From Myxococcales bacterium (GTDB taxonomy: Bacteria; Myxococcota_A; Bradymonadia; Bradymonadales; Bradymonadaceae), in the NCBI GenBank assembly GCA_007120035.1, contig SKON01000270.1, positions 1 to 32,074 on the forward strand: 32,074 bases of DNA, read 5' to 3'. The position numbers were made by a program, and so were the translations under genes. The notes under the pieces were generated by a model that was not told the DNA's origin, made no database searches, and saw only the letters and a list, made by a program, of their open reading frames with translations. Position 1 is the stretch's first letter; each line of letters starts with the position of its first letter. Below, one piece after another: positions 8,019 through 15,844 of the stretch.

Positions 8019-9036
8019 GACCCAGGAGGCGTTCGATCACGGTGTCGGGGGTGATGCCCTGTGCCTCGGCCTGGAAGTTGGTGAGGATCCGGTGGCGGAG
8101 GATGGGGGCGGCCAGGGCGTCGACGTCTTCGGTGGCGACCGTGATGCGGCCGTGGAGGAGGGCCCGGGCTTTGCCGGCGAGGATCATGGCCTGGCCGGCG
8201 CGGGGCCCGGCGCCCCAGGAGAGGTACTGGCGGACGAAGTCGGGGGCGGAGGAGTCGTCGGGGCGGGTCTTTCGCACGAGGTTTACGGCGTGTTGGACCA
8301 CCTCGTCACAGACGGGGACCTTGAGGACCGCCTCCTGGAGCCGGAGGATAGTCTCGGCGTTGAGGACTCGCTGGACGTCCGGGGTGTGGTTGGTGGTGGT
8401 GTTCTTGACGATGGCGAACTCGTCTTCCTGGTCGGGGTAGTCCACGCGGAGGTGGAACATGAACCGGTCGAGCTGGGCTTCGGGCAGGGGGTAGGTGCCC
8501 TCCTGCTCGATGGGGTTCTGGGTGGCGAAGACCAGGAAAGGGAGATCGAGGTCGTAGGTGGAGCCGCTGGCGGAGACCCGGTACTCGGCCATGGACTGCA
8601 GGAGGGCGGCCTGGGTCTTGGGGGGCGTCCGGTTGATCTCGTCGGCGAGGAGGAGGTTGGTGAAGACCGGCCCCTGGATAAACTTGAAGAGCCGTTTTCC
8701 GGTGGTCGGGTCTTCCTCGAGGATGTCCGTGCCGGTGATGTCGGCGGGCATCAGGTCCGGGGTGAACTGGATCCGGTTGTAGTCGAGGTCGAGGACCTCG
8801 GAGAGGGTGGCGATGAGGTAGGTCTTGGCCAGTCCGGGGACGCCCATGAGGAGGGAGTGGCCCCGGGCGAAGATGGCGATGAGCATGTGCTCGATGAGCT
8901 CATCCTGTCCGTAGATCCGCTTGCGGACCTCCTGGACGATGGCGTCTCGGGCGGAGGCGATCTCTTCGACGGCCTGGAGATCGTCGTCTCGCAGTTCCTG
9001 ATCGGGGACTTCTTCCGGGGTGAGTTCGGTGGCCAT
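8011..9036 (-). CDS. MoxR-family AAA+ ATPase
   Basis: 341 residues from the ATG at 9036 (MATELTPEEV). An upstream extension of the open frame runs into intergenic sequence and repeats and is not credible. Walker A is GVPGLAKT (65-72) and Walker B LLLADEIN (128-135), followed by RTPPKTQAALLQSM and the sensor-1 type FATQNPIEQEGTYPLPEAQLD-like region typical of MoxR. MoxR ATPases are chaperone-like and usually sit beside DUF58/VWA genes, as here. It is first in the minus-strand cluster. The Shine-Dalgarno is weak and I see no convincing -35/-10 pair in 9037-9179, although TTGACC occurs on the minus strand there. Confidence 0.95.
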   Translation of the reverse strand: MATELTPEEVPDQELRDDDLQAVEEIASARDAIVQEVRKRIYGQDELIEHMLIAIFARGHSLLMGVPGLAKTYLIATLSEVLDLDYNRIQFTPDLMPADITGTDILEEDPTTGKRLFKFIQGPVFTNLLLADEINRTPPKTQAALLQSMAEYRVSASGSTYDLDLPFLVFATQNPIEQEGTYPLPEAQLDRFMFHLRVDYPDQEDEFAIVKNTTTNHTPDVQRVLNAETILRLQEAVLKVPVCDEVVQHAVNLVRKTRPDDSSAPDFVRQYLSWGAGPRAGQAMILAGKARALLHGRITVATEDVDALAAPILRHRILTNFQAEAQGITPDTVIERLLGHG

Positions 9037-9179
9037 ATCGTCTCGATGTATGTCGTGTGAAAAGCAAACGAGGTGGTCAAACCTGATGGACAGCGATACA
9101 ACAGGGGAGACCGGTAAATTCCTTCCCGAAAGACATAGCGCGAAAGCGATGGGCGGGAAAGGGTGGCGAGGAGGCGGAG

Positions 9180-9407
9180 ATGATCGACGTGCTAAAGAGT
9201 CGGTTTGGGGGCAGTTGGGATGGGGAGGCGCCGGAGATTCATGGGCTGGTGAAGGTGGGGACGAGGGCGTTGAAGGTGGAGCTGTTGTGGGTGAAGGCGA
9301 CGAGGAAGTGGCAGATCTGTGTGTTTGAGGGGGGAGAGTGCGTGGCGTTGGTGAGTGGTGAGGAGCCGGTGATGGCTGTGGCGGAGGCGTTGGGGCAGGC
9401 GCGGTGA
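9180..9407 (+). CDS. Small hypothetical protein (75 aa)
   Basis: A short frame beginning ATGATCGACG with AGGAGG at 9171-9176, an excellent ribosome site. The product starts MIDVLKSRF and alternates strand-like segments (LKVELLWVK, WQICVFEGGE) with a short C-terminal helix, suggesting a small alpha/beta domain. It has no signal peptide, metal site or cysteine pair that would identify it. It is divergent from the MoxR cluster and is followed directly by the family B repeats. I do not recognise the family; the ribosome site and coding-like third-position G/C support a real gene. Confidence 0.6.
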   Translation: MIDVLKSRFGGSWDGEAPEIHGLVKVGTRALKVELLWVKATRKWQICVFEGGECVALVSGEEPVMAVAEALGQAR

Positions 9408-9410
9408 GGG

Positions 9411-9606
9411 ACTCCCTCGGGAGCCCGTGCGTGAGCAGAGGGCCCGTGGAGCAGAACCCCTTCCAGGGGTGCGCGCGCAAGCGCGCGTGGGGTCGCTGGC
9501 GCCACCCGTGCGCTCAACGAAGGCAAGGGGAACACGCTCCGAAGTGAGGTTCCGCGGCGCCCCCGATTGTCGCTGGCGGATCCGATCGGGCGCTCAACGA
9601 AGGCGA
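9411..9606 (-). repeat. Family B repeat, inverted copies
   Basis: One nearly full copy of the 112-bp family B unit lies in reverse orientation at about 9411-9524, followed by a partial reverse copy at about 9568-9606 (TCGCTGGCGG to GCTCAACGAAGGC). Bases 9421-9488 are the exact reverse complement of 9609-9676 in the forward array: a 68-bp perfect inverted repeat with 120 bp between arms. Bases 9525-9567 between them resemble no other sequence here. Confidence 0.9.
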
Positions 9607-9608
9607 CT

Positions 9609-10026
9609 ACGCGCGCTTGCGCGCGCACCCCTGGAAGGGGTTCTGCTCCACGGGCCCTCTGCTCACGCACGGGCTCGCGGGGGAGGCTTCGTTGAGCGGC
9701 CGGGCGGTGCCAACGACCCCACGCGCGCTTGCGCGCGCACCCCTGGAAGGGGTTCTGCTCCACGGGCCATCTGCCCACGCACGGGCTCGCGGGGGGAGGC
9801 TTCGTTGAGCGCCCGGGCGGCGCCAACGACCCCACGCGCGCTTGCGCGCGCACCCCTGGAAGGGGTTCTGCTCCACGGGCCATCTGCTCACGTACGGGCT
9901 CGCGGGGGAGGCTTCGTTGAGCGCCCGGGCGGCGCCAGCGACCCCACGCGCGCTGACGCGCGCACCCCTGGAAGGGGTTCTGCTCCACGGGCCTTCTGGT
10001 CAGGGAGGGGCTCGCCGGTGCGGTGA
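9609..10026 (+). repeat. Family B tandem repeat array, about 3.7 copies of 112 bp
   Basis: Copies begin at 9609, 9721, 9834 and 9946 (periods 112, 113 and 112). Each starts with GCGCGC-TT-GCGCGC, then the hairpin ACCCCT-GGA-AGGGGT, TTCTGCTCCACGGGCC, a CACGCACGGGCTCGCGG stretch, GGCTTCGTTG, and ends in GGGCGGCGCCAACGACCCC. The last copy is truncated near 10026. With the inverted copies this occupies nearly all of the 690-bp gap 9408-10097. Open frames through it exist in several phases because the unit has few stops, but they encode only the repeat and I do not call them genes. Confidence 0.92.
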
Positions 10027-10032
10027 GGGAGG

Positions 10033-10061
10033 TTGAAGTGTGGTTGGGGGGCGCGTACCTT
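10033..10061 (+). promoter_or_regulatory. Candidate promoter of the Cys-rich lipoprotein gene
   Basis: TTGAAG at 10033-10038 and TACCTT at 10056-10061 are 17 bp apart, about 37 bp before the start codon. The -10 is weak (three of six consensus bases). Confidence 0.35.
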
Positions 10062-10097
10062 CGAGGGGGATTGAGAGACACGGCCGGGAGAGAAGCG

Positions 10098-10574
10098 ATG
10101 GGTGTGAAGAGAGTGGCGTGGTTGGTGATGCTCTGTTTTGTGGTGTGGGTGGGGGCCTGTTCGGAGGGGCCGGAGCCGAGAGATCCCGGGGGTGGGAGTA
10201 CTCCTCCCGGTGGCAGTGGGGGCGGCGGGGACGATCCCGACGTCGGGCATGATGTGGAGGACGACGCGGAGGACGACGCGGGGCCGGCGCTCTGTGAGCT
10301 GGAGCCGCGGATGGCCGTGGATCCCGACCGGCAGCCCTGCTGTTTCAACACTCTCGACTGTGTGGAGAGCGACGCCAACGAGGCCGCTGATATGGTGTGC
10401 TACGGGGCGTCTTGTGTGGAGGATGGCGAGGGGGTGTGTCGGGTGCCGCCGGAGGTGGGGTTGTGTTGGACCCGGCGGGACTGTGAGGAGGGAGAGCAAT
10501 GCGTGGGGGCTGTAACGGGGACCTGCGAGGAGCCCATGGATCCGCTCTTGGAGGTGCCGGGGAACTGCCAGTAG
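10098..10574 (+). CDS. Cys-rich lipoprotein
   Basis: 158 residues from the ATG at 10098, chosen because GGAG lies about eight bases upstream and the product then begins with a lipoprotein signal peptide: MGVKR, a hydrophobic core, and lipobox VGAC with the lipidated Cys at residue 21. An upstream in-frame ATG at 10023 would put the signal inside the protein. The mature start is Pro/Gly-rich, then Asp/Glu-rich (about 45-65), then a domain with about a dozen cysteines, including PCCFNTLDC and CWTRRDCEEGEQC. The DC..GE.C pattern is common in lipoproteins of myxobacterial-type lineages. It is likely surface or periplasmic, with disulfides; no enzymatic motif. The stop is one base from the convergent BrkB-like stop. 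Confidence 0.83.
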   Translation: MGVKRVAWLVMLCFVVWVGACSEGPEPRDPGGGSTPPGGSGGGGDDPDVGHDVEDDAEDDAGPALCELEPRMAVDPDRQPCCFNTLDCVESDANEAADMVCYGASCVEDGEGVCRVPPEVGLCWTRRDCEEGEQCVGAVTGTCEEPMDPLLEVPGNCQ

Positions 10575-10575
10575 G

Positions 10576-11607
10576 TCAGGTGTCTGTCCGATCGCGGATC
10601 TTGCGGTGAGTGCGGACGGTGGTGCGTTTTTCGCGGCGCTTTTTCTTCTTCTTCTCGTCGTCGGGATCTTTGGGGAAGAGGGTGGAGACCTCGTACCAGG
10701 GGACGCCGGCGCGGGCGGCGCGCTCCAGGTCGGCGATGACCTGGGCTGCGACGAGGACGATCACGGCGGCGACCTCCAGGGAGAGGAGGACGATCACCAC
10801 GGTGGCCAGGGACCCGTAGACGACGTTCACCAGGGAGATGCTGGTGAAGTACCAGACGAGGAAGTGGCGGACGATCTCCCAGAGGATCGTGGCGGTGATG
10901 CCGCCGATCAGGGCCCGGCGCAGAGGGATCTTCTGGAGGGGGAGGACCAGGTAGAGGCAGGTGAAGATGATGATCAGGCCGACGACGCCGGAGAGGTAAA
11001 AGGCGAGGCTGGTGGCGGCGTCGATGTTGATCGAGAAGCCCAAGAGGGGGACTTCGAAGGCTTCGCGGGGGATGGCGTCGAGGATCGAGGTGGCGGCGGT
11101 GATGACGACGATGCCGAGGCCGAGGATGCAGATGAAGAGATAGGGGATCAGGGCGGAGACCCAGAAGGAGCGCTTTTCCTTCTCGGCGGGCATGTCGAAG
11201 ATCACGGCCATGGCGTTTTCGAGGACGCGAAAGGCGATGGTGCTGAAGAAGAGGAGGACGATCAATCCGATGATCCCCACCACCTCGATCTGATCCACGA
11301 AGTCCTCAAGGACCTCGCCGACAGCATCGGCCTGGCCGGGGGCGATGAGGACGAGCTCGGCCTGGATGGTGATCAGGAGCTCTTCTTTGTCCTGGAAGAC
11401 GGAGAAGAAGATCAGGATCAGGGCCAGCAGGGGGAGCATGGAGAGGAGCGTGTTGTAAGCGGCGGCGCCGGCGAGGATCAGGCCGTTGTTCTTGCCGAAG
11501 AAGCGGAATAGGACGCCGAGGCCGAAGCGAACCAGGTGCCCGGGGACACCGGGAAGCCCGCGGATCCAGGCGATGATCCGGGCGGGGATGGGTTGTGGTT
11601 GGTCCAT
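10576..11607 (-). CDS. YihY/BrkB family inner-membrane protein
   Basis: 343 residues. The N-terminal part carries the family hallmark: LAGAAAYNTLLSMLPLLALI (about residues 45-64), followed by about five more hydrophobic segments, giving six membrane helices. Other family blocks visible are FRVLENAMAVIFDMP and KIPLRRALIGGITATILWEI. The last 30 residues are a very basic tail (KKKKKRREKR). Members were once called ribonuclease BN, which is now considered wrong; the true role is unknown and transport has been suggested. The start at 11607 gives the expected short cytoplasmic N-terminus; the ribosome site is weak. It is alone on the minus strand. Confidence 0.9.
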   Translation of the reverse strand: MDQPQPIPARIIAWIRGLPGVPGHLVRFGLGVLFRFFGKNNGLILAGAAAYNTLLSMLPLLALILIFFSVFQDKEELLITIQAELVLIAPGQADAVGEVLEDFVDQIEVVGIIGLIVLLFFSTIAFRVLENAMAVIFDMPAEKEKRSFWVSALIPYLFICILGLGIVVITAATSILDAIPREAFEVPLLGFSINIDAATSLAFYLSGVVGLIIIFTCLYLVLPLQKIPLRRALIGGITATILWEIVRHFLVWYFTSISLVNVVYGSLATVVIVLLSLEVAAVIVLVAAQVIADLERAARAGVPWYEVSTLFPKDPDDEKKKKKRREKRTTVRTHRKIRDRTDT

Positions 11608-11724
11608 GATACGGCTCGGGGTCGGAAGGGCCGACGAGGGGGCAGAGCTGATAACGAGAGAGGGGAAACGTCAAGGGGCCAATGCAGGACGGAGAGAGAA
11701 GATCGAAAAAAGTTGCAGGAGAGT

Positions 11725-11752
11725 TTGCAGTTGTGGGCCGATCTGGTAATTT
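11725..11752 (+). promoter_or_regulatory. Candidate sigma-70 promoter upstream of the 136-aa hypothetical gene
   Basis: TTGCAG at 11725-11730 and TAATTT at 11747-11752 are 16 bp apart in a locally AT-richer stretch, about 62 bp before the ATG at 11815. Confidence 0.4.
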
Positions 11753-11814
11753 GATCGCAACGACTCGAACAACTCAGGCGGCCGAGAGGCCGACAGCGAT
11801 GAATCGGTGAAGCT

Positions 11815-12225
11815 ATGTTGTCATCACTGATGGAAGAGCTGGAGGGAACACGACTTTCACCAGGACGAAGAAGTTTCGCGGTGCAGGGGATGGTGGACCG
11901 CGCCCGGGAGATGAACGCCCCAGGGGTGGTGGAGAGTCTGGAGAGTGTCCTGAGGGTCGATGAGCGGCAGTTCTCGAGGCGAGCTCGGCCGTGGAGGCCG
12001 GAGCGGCGGTTGGGGAAGGTGCGGGAGATCGGAGAGGGGCATCGCCTGTTCATGATCGTGGTGTCGACGGTGGTCCGGGAGCTGGCCCCGGCGATCGCCG
12101 GGTATGTGTTGGAGCCGGCGGTGGTGCAGGTGCGGCGGGTACGGGAGTATCAGGCCCGGGCTGCGGAGCGGCAGGTGTCGGTGTCGGTTCGGGAGGTCAG
12201 TGCCGTGGGAGTGGGGGTATCCTGA
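11815..12225 (+). CDS. Hypothetical protein (136 aa)
   Basis: The frame starts at the ATG at 11815 with GGTGA six bases upstream and has the G/C-rich third positions typical of genes here. The product is basic and Arg-rich in the first half (RRARPWRPERRLGKV near 54-68), then has a helix LFMIVVSTVVRELAPAIAGYVLE (about 77-100) and a basic coiled tail. The hydrophobic stretch is too polar for a confident membrane helix. No family recognised. It precedes the polyprenyl synthetase by 100 bp but that gene has its own promoter-like site. Confidence 0.55.
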   Translation: MLSSLMEELEGTRLSPGRRSFAVQGMVDRAREMNAPGVVESLESVLRVDERQFSRRARPWRPERRLGKVREIGEGHRLFMIVVSTVVRELAPAIAGYVLEPAVVQVRRVREYQARAAERQVSVSVREVSAVGVGVS

Positions 12226-12249
12226 GGGTGTGAGAGGGGGAGATTCTAC

Positions 12250-12277
12250 TTGCTTTGGTGGGCGAGGGGCTTATAGT
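12250..12277 (+). promoter_or_regulatory. Candidate promoter of the polyprenyl synthetase-regulator pair
   Basis: TTGCTT at 12250-12255 and TATAGT at 12272-12277 (five of six consensus bases) are 16 bp apart, 48 bp before the start codon at 12326. Confidence 0.5.
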
Positions 12278-12325
12278 TGCGGCGAAAGTTCAAGAGGTTT
12301 TGAACACCTAACAAGTGACGCCGCT

Positions 12326-13324
12326 ATGACAGCTTTTGCATCCCCGACGCCGGGGTTTTTGAGTCTCTTCGAAGAGCATCTCCAGGAGGTCCTGGGGGAC
12401 CAGGAGATGGAGAAGAATCGGGATCCCCGGGTGTTGGTGGAAGCCTGCCGGCATTTGAGCTGGGCCCGAGGGGCGAAGCGAATGCGACCGCTCCTGGTGG
12501 ACTACTTCGGGGCGTCCCTGGGGGTCGACGATCAGGTGCGGCTGAAGATCGCGACCACGGCGGAGCTGGTGCATACGGCGAGCCTCTTGCACGACGACGT
12601 GGTCGATGAGGGGAAGACCCGGCGGGGGCAGGAGACGGTGAACGCACGGTGGAACAACTCCGTGGCCGTGCTGGGCGGCGATCTGATGCTCTGCGTGGCC
12701 CTGGAGCAGCTCTACGAGTTGCCCCGGGAGATCACCCGGAGCGCCGTGGATCTGGTGGCGGAGATGACCCGGGCGGCGATGTGGGAGGTAGAGGCCCGAG
12801 AGAAAAAGGGGTGGACGCTTGCGGAGTGGGAGAGAATCGCCGACGGAAAGACGGGAGCGCTCCTGGCGTGGTGTGGGCGGGCGCCGGCGCTGGCGATGGG
12901 AGAGGCCGAGCTGGCCGAGGCGTTTGGGACCTGCGGGCGGAGCCTGGGGCTCGCGTTCCAGCTCACCGACGATCTGATCGATCTGATGAGCCCCGTGGCC
13001 AAGAGTGGGAAGAATCGGTACGCCGACTTGAAGACGGGGAACCCGTCGTTCCCGGTGGCTCTGGCCCGCTCGGAGAGCCTGAGCGTGCGGAGCGCCCTTG
13101 ACGAGATGTGGTCCGTCGGTGTGTCCTCAGAGGAAGAGTTGGAAAAGATCGCCGGAGTGATCCGGGAGCTGACCGTGCCGGCCACGACGCTGGAGCGGAT
13201 CGAAGGCCACCTCGACGAGGCCCTGGAAGCCCTGGGGCCCTTCGCGGACCGGCCCGGGGGGGTCCACATCGCCGGGTGGGCGGCGCAGCTCCGAGAGATG
13301 GCACGGCGCACACTAGGAGGGTAG
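12326..13324 (+). CDS. Polyprenyl (trans-isoprenyl) diphosphate synthase
   Basis: 332 residues from the ATG at 12326. It carries both aspartate-rich Mg-binding motifs of trans-isoprenyl synthases: LLHDDVVDEG with Asp90, Asp91 and Asp94, and LTDDLIDL with Asp215, Asp216 and Asp219. RMRPLL near residue 53 and the K-T-G motif (GKTGALLAW) also fit. The enzyme condenses isopentenyl diphosphate onto an allylic diphosphate in the cytosol, supplying quinone side chains or carrier lipid; chain length cannot be read reliably. The frame stays open far upstream of 12326, but that stretch contains the promoter-like site, so the longer version is unlikely. The stop TAG abuts the ATG of the regulator. Confidence 0.93.
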   Translation: MTAFASPTPGFLSLFEEHLQEVLGDQEMEKNRDPRVLVEACRHLSWARGAKRMRPLLVDYFGASLGVDDQVRLKIATTAELVHTASLLHDDVVDEGKTRRGQETVNARWNNSVAVLGGDLMLCVALEQLYELPREITRSAVDLVAEMTRAAMWEVEAREKKGWTLAEWERIADGKTGALLAWCGRAPALAMGEAELAEAFGTCGRSLGLAFQLTDDLIDLMSPVAKSGKNRYADLKTGNPSFPVALARSESLSVRSALDEMWSVGVSSEEELEKIAGVIRELTVPATTLERIEGHLDEALEALGPFADRPGGVHIAGWAAQLREMARRTLGG

Positions 13325-13864
13325 ATGAAAGGGTACGCGTATCGGTCGGGAGAGGGAGAACCGTCGTTGCAGCTCCCCATGTGGGAGGCCCTGGTCACGG
13401 ACGCCGTGGGAGACGTGATCGAGTTCTGGGGGTTCAAGAGAAATCATGGGCGAGTGTGGGCGTTGCTCTATGTGCGGGAGGAGCCGATGAACTCCAAGGA
13501 GCTTCAGGAGGATCTGGAGCTCTCCAAGGGGGCGGTGTCGATGATCGTCCGGGATCTGGAGCAGTGGAAGGTGGTGCAGCGGGTACGCAAGCCGGGGAGC
13601 TCGGCCTGGCATTTCGAGGCGGAGCTGGACTTCATGGAGATGATCACCCGGGTGCTGCAGGAGCGGGAGGGGGAGTTGATCGCCCGGGTGTCGGAGGACT
13701 TGAAAGACGCGGAGAACCTGGCCCGGACCAGCGACGTCGACGAGGAGACCCTGGAGCGGATCAAGAGAATGCGGACCCTGGCGGGGCTGATGAAACAGGC
13801 TCTGGATGTGTTCGTGAAGACGGCGCAGTTGGATGTGAGTCAGACTAGGGATCTTCTGGGGTAG
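13325..13864 (+). CDS. GbsR/MarR-type winged-helix transcriptional regulator
   Basis: 179 residues. The ATG directly follows the synthetase stop (TAGATG), and AGGAGG lies inside the end of that gene, so translation is probably coupled. The block FWGFKRNHGRVWALLYVREEPMN in parts, then KELQEDLELSKGAVSMIVRDLEQWKVV (about 55-85) is the GbsR-like winged helix: helix LELSKGAVSMIVRDL is the recognition region. The C-terminal 80 residues are predicted helical and should dimerise. Known GbsR proteins repress osmoprotectant genes in Bacillus, but the family is broad and the target here is unknown; linkage suggests the adjacent isoprenoid gene or membrane genes. Confidence 0.88.
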   Translation: MKGYAYRSGEGEPSLQLPMWEALVTDAVGDVIEFWGFKRNHGRVWALLYVREEPMNSKELQEDLELSKGAVSMIVRDLEQWKVVQRVRKPGSSAWHFEAELDFMEMITRVLQEREGELIARVSEDLKDAENLARTSDVDEETLERIKRMRTLAGLMKQALDVFVKTAQLDVSQTRDLLG

Positions 13865-13890
13865 TGGTGTCACGGTTGCGTTCGGGGTTC

Positions 13891-14165
13891 GTGGTGTGGC
13901 GAAGGTTCGGGCGGCGCGAACGACCCCTCCGCCCTTCGGGCACCTCCCCGCAGGCGGGGAGAAGGCTCGGGGCTTCGTTGTGTCGTCGGGGTTTGCGGTG
14001 TGGCGAAGGTTCGGGCGGCGCGGGACGACCCCTCCGCCCTACGGGCACCTCCCCACAAGTGGGGAGAAGACCACGGGTTTTCTGTTTCGGCTCGGGTTCG
14101 CTGTGTGGCGAAGGTTCGGGCGGCGCGGGACGACCCCTCCGCCCTACGGGCACCTCCCCACTGCT
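13891..14165 (+). repeat. Family A tandem array, three copies, last one broken inside the hairpin
   Basis: This lies in the 419-bp gap after the regulator gene. Copies begin near 13891, 13995 and 14100 (periods 104 and 105), in the same orientation as the array at 1993. Hairpins: 13944-13961 (canonical), 14049-14066 (CTCCCCAC-AA-GTGGGGAG, a compensated G-C to A-T pair), and 14154-14162, where only the left arm is present before sequence changes to GCTAGCAAGAGG. The rest of the gap, 14166-14283, is unique sequence upstream of rpoN. Confidence 0.9.
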
Positions 14166-14234
14166 AGCAAGAGGCGTACCAGAAATCAGGGGAGGGCTTG
14201 CGTGGTGTGGGGAAGTTCACTATCATCAGGTGCG

Positions 14235-14245
14235 TTCGTTACGAA
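14235..14245. promoter_or_regulatory. Short inverted repeat upstream of rpoN
   Basis: TTCGT-T-ACGAA is a perfect 5-bp palindrome about 38 bp before the rpoN start, within unique sequence; it could be an operator. It also overlaps a weak -10-like TACGAA. Short palindromes occur by chance. Confidence 0.2.
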
Positions 14246-14283
14246 TGAGCGCGTGAAATCTGGACCTGCCGGGAGAAAACGCC

Positions 14284-15735
14284 ATGGCGATGGAGCTTCG
14301 TCAACAAGCCAAAATGTCGCAGCAGTTGAGGATGACCCCGCAGTTGCAGCAGGCGATCAAGCTTTTGCAGCTGTCGCGGATGGAGCTGATCGCCGAGGTC
14401 CGCCAGGAGATGGTGGAGAACCCGGTGTTGGAGGAGGTCCCGACGGTCTACGACGGGGATTCGGAGCGAAACGACGAGAGGGAACGGGAGAATTCCGACG
14501 AGACGGCGGAGGTGAAGGCCGACGAAGGGGACATGGAGCAGATCGACTGGGAGGCTTACGCGGAGAAGTACTCCTCCCAGGGTCCGGGGAACCACTACTC
14601 GGGGCTGCGGGGCGATGAGGACTATCCGTCGTTGGAGCAGACCTTGTCGACGAGCGAGTCGTTGACGGAGCACCTGCTGACGCAGCTGCGGTTGGCGGAG
14701 CTCGAGGAGACGGCGGAGTACATCGGGACGTTGATCATCGGGAACCTCAACGAGACCGGGTTGTTGACGGGGGTGACCGTGGAGGACCTGGCTGAGGACG
14801 CCGGGGCCAGCGTGGAAGAGGTGGAGGAGGTCCTGGAGCTGATTCAGGGCTTTGATCCTCTGGGGGTGGCGGGGCGAGATCTGGGGGAGACGCTGATGAT
14901 CCAGGCTCGGGTGAGGTTCCCCGAGGAGGATCTGCTCTTCGCGATCATCGAGGAGCATATCCCCGATCTGGAGTGCAAGAGCTACGGGCGGATCGCTCGG
15001 GCCCAGGGGGTGAGCAAGGAGGAGGTGATCGAGGCGGCGAAGCTGTTGACCGACCTGGATCCGAGGCCGGCGCGGCACTTCTCGAGCTCGAGCGCTCGGT
15101 ATATCACTCCCGATCTCTACATCCGGAAGATCGACGGGGAGTGGGTGATCATGTTGAACGAGGACGGCCTGCCCCGGCTGCGGATCTCAAACTTCTATCG
15201 GCAGGAGCTGGCGCGAAAGAAGGAAGAGGGAGAGGCCGACGAGGTCAAGGACTACATCCAGGAGAAGCTGCGGGGGGCGATGTGGCTGATCCGGAGTATT
15301 CACCAGCGGCAGAACACGATCGTGAAGGTGGCGGAGAGCATCATCAAGTTCCAGCACGAGTTCTTCGAGAAGGGGATCGAGTACCTGCGGCCCCTGGTGT
15401 TGCGGGACGTGGCCGAGGACATCGAGATGAGCGAGTCCACGGTGAGCCGGGTGACGAGCAATAAGTACGTGCACACTCCCCGGGGGGTGTTTGAGCTGAA
15501 GTTCTTCTTCAACTCGTCGATCACCAATACGGGAGGGGCCGATCTGGCGAGCGAGGCGGTGAAGGCGAAGATCCGGGACATCATCGCCGAGGAAGATCCG
15601 AAGAAGCCGCTGTCGGACTCGAAGATCGTGGAGCGGCTGAAGGCGGATAAGATCGACATCGCGCGGCGAACGGTGGCGAAGTACCGGGAGGCCATGGGGA
15701 TCCTGTCGAGCTCGAAGAGAAAGCAGCTCTTCTAG
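14284..15735 (+). CDS. rpoN: RNA polymerase sigma-54 factor
   Basis: 483 residues, normal for the family. The N-terminus is the glutamine-rich activator-interacting region I: LRQQAKMSQQLRMTPQLQQA (5-24), then IKLLQLSRMEL and ENPVLEE. An acidic region II follows (about 55-100), then the core-binding domain. The C-terminal part has the DNA-binding helix-turn-helix (DIEMSESTVSRVTSNKY, near residues 380-396) and the RpoN box ARRTVAKYRE at 460-469, which contacts the -24 element. Sigma-54 directs core polymerase to -24/-12 promoters opened by AAA+ activators. GGGAGA upstream supports the start. It heads an operon with hpf. Confidence 0.98.
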   Translation: MAMELRQQAKMSQQLRMTPQLQQAIKLLQLSRMELIAEVRQEMVENPVLEEVPTVYDGDSERNDERERENSDETAEVKADEGDMEQIDWEAYAEKYSSQGPGNHYSGLRGDEDYPSLEQTLSTSESLTEHLLTQLRLAELEETAEYIGTLIIGNLNETGLLTGVTVEDLAEDAGASVEEVEEVLELIQGFDPLGVAGRDLGETLMIQARVRFPEEDLLFAIIEEHIPDLECKSYGRIARAQGVSKEEVIEAAKLLTDLDPRPARHFSSSSARYITPDLYIRKIDGEWVIMLNEDGLPRLRISNFYRQELARKKEEGEADEVKDYIQEKLRGAMWLIRSIHQRQNTIVKVAESIIKFQHEFFEKGIEYLRPLVLRDVAEDIEMSESTVSRVTSNKYVHTPRGVFELKFFFNSSITNTGGADLASEAVKAKIRDIIAEEDPKKPLSDSKIVERLKADKIDIARRTVAKYREAMGILSSSKRKQLF

Positions 15736-15755
15736 GGGCGGCGAAGATCACAGGG

Positions 15756-15784
15756 TGGCCGAACGGCCGTCAAAGGGGTAAGAT
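15756..15784 (+). promoter_or_regulatory. Weak candidate promoter in the rpoN-hpf gap
   Basis: TGGCCG at 15756-15761 and TAAGAT at 15779-15784 are 17 bp apart. The first element overlaps a GGCC-GAAC-GGCC hairpin (15757-15768), so this gap may modulate hpf separately from rpoN. Confidence 0.25.
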
Positions 15785-15844
15785 GTAACGTCAGGGTCAA
15801 TCGTCCCTGTCTGTCTGTTCCCACCCTCGATGAAGGAGTTGTTT

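Noticed and set aside
9427-10026. Open frames through the family B array
   Set aside because: They only translate the repeat (recurrent PWKGFCSTG-type phrases in shifted frames), without ribosome site.
9609-10026. CRISPR array
   Set aside because: Period is 112 bp with the whole unit conserved; no unique spacers between short direct repeats and no cas genes.
12104-12325. Extended N-terminus for the polyprenyl synthetase
   Set aside because: Overlaps the upstream gene and a good promoter-like pair; lacks homology-like character.
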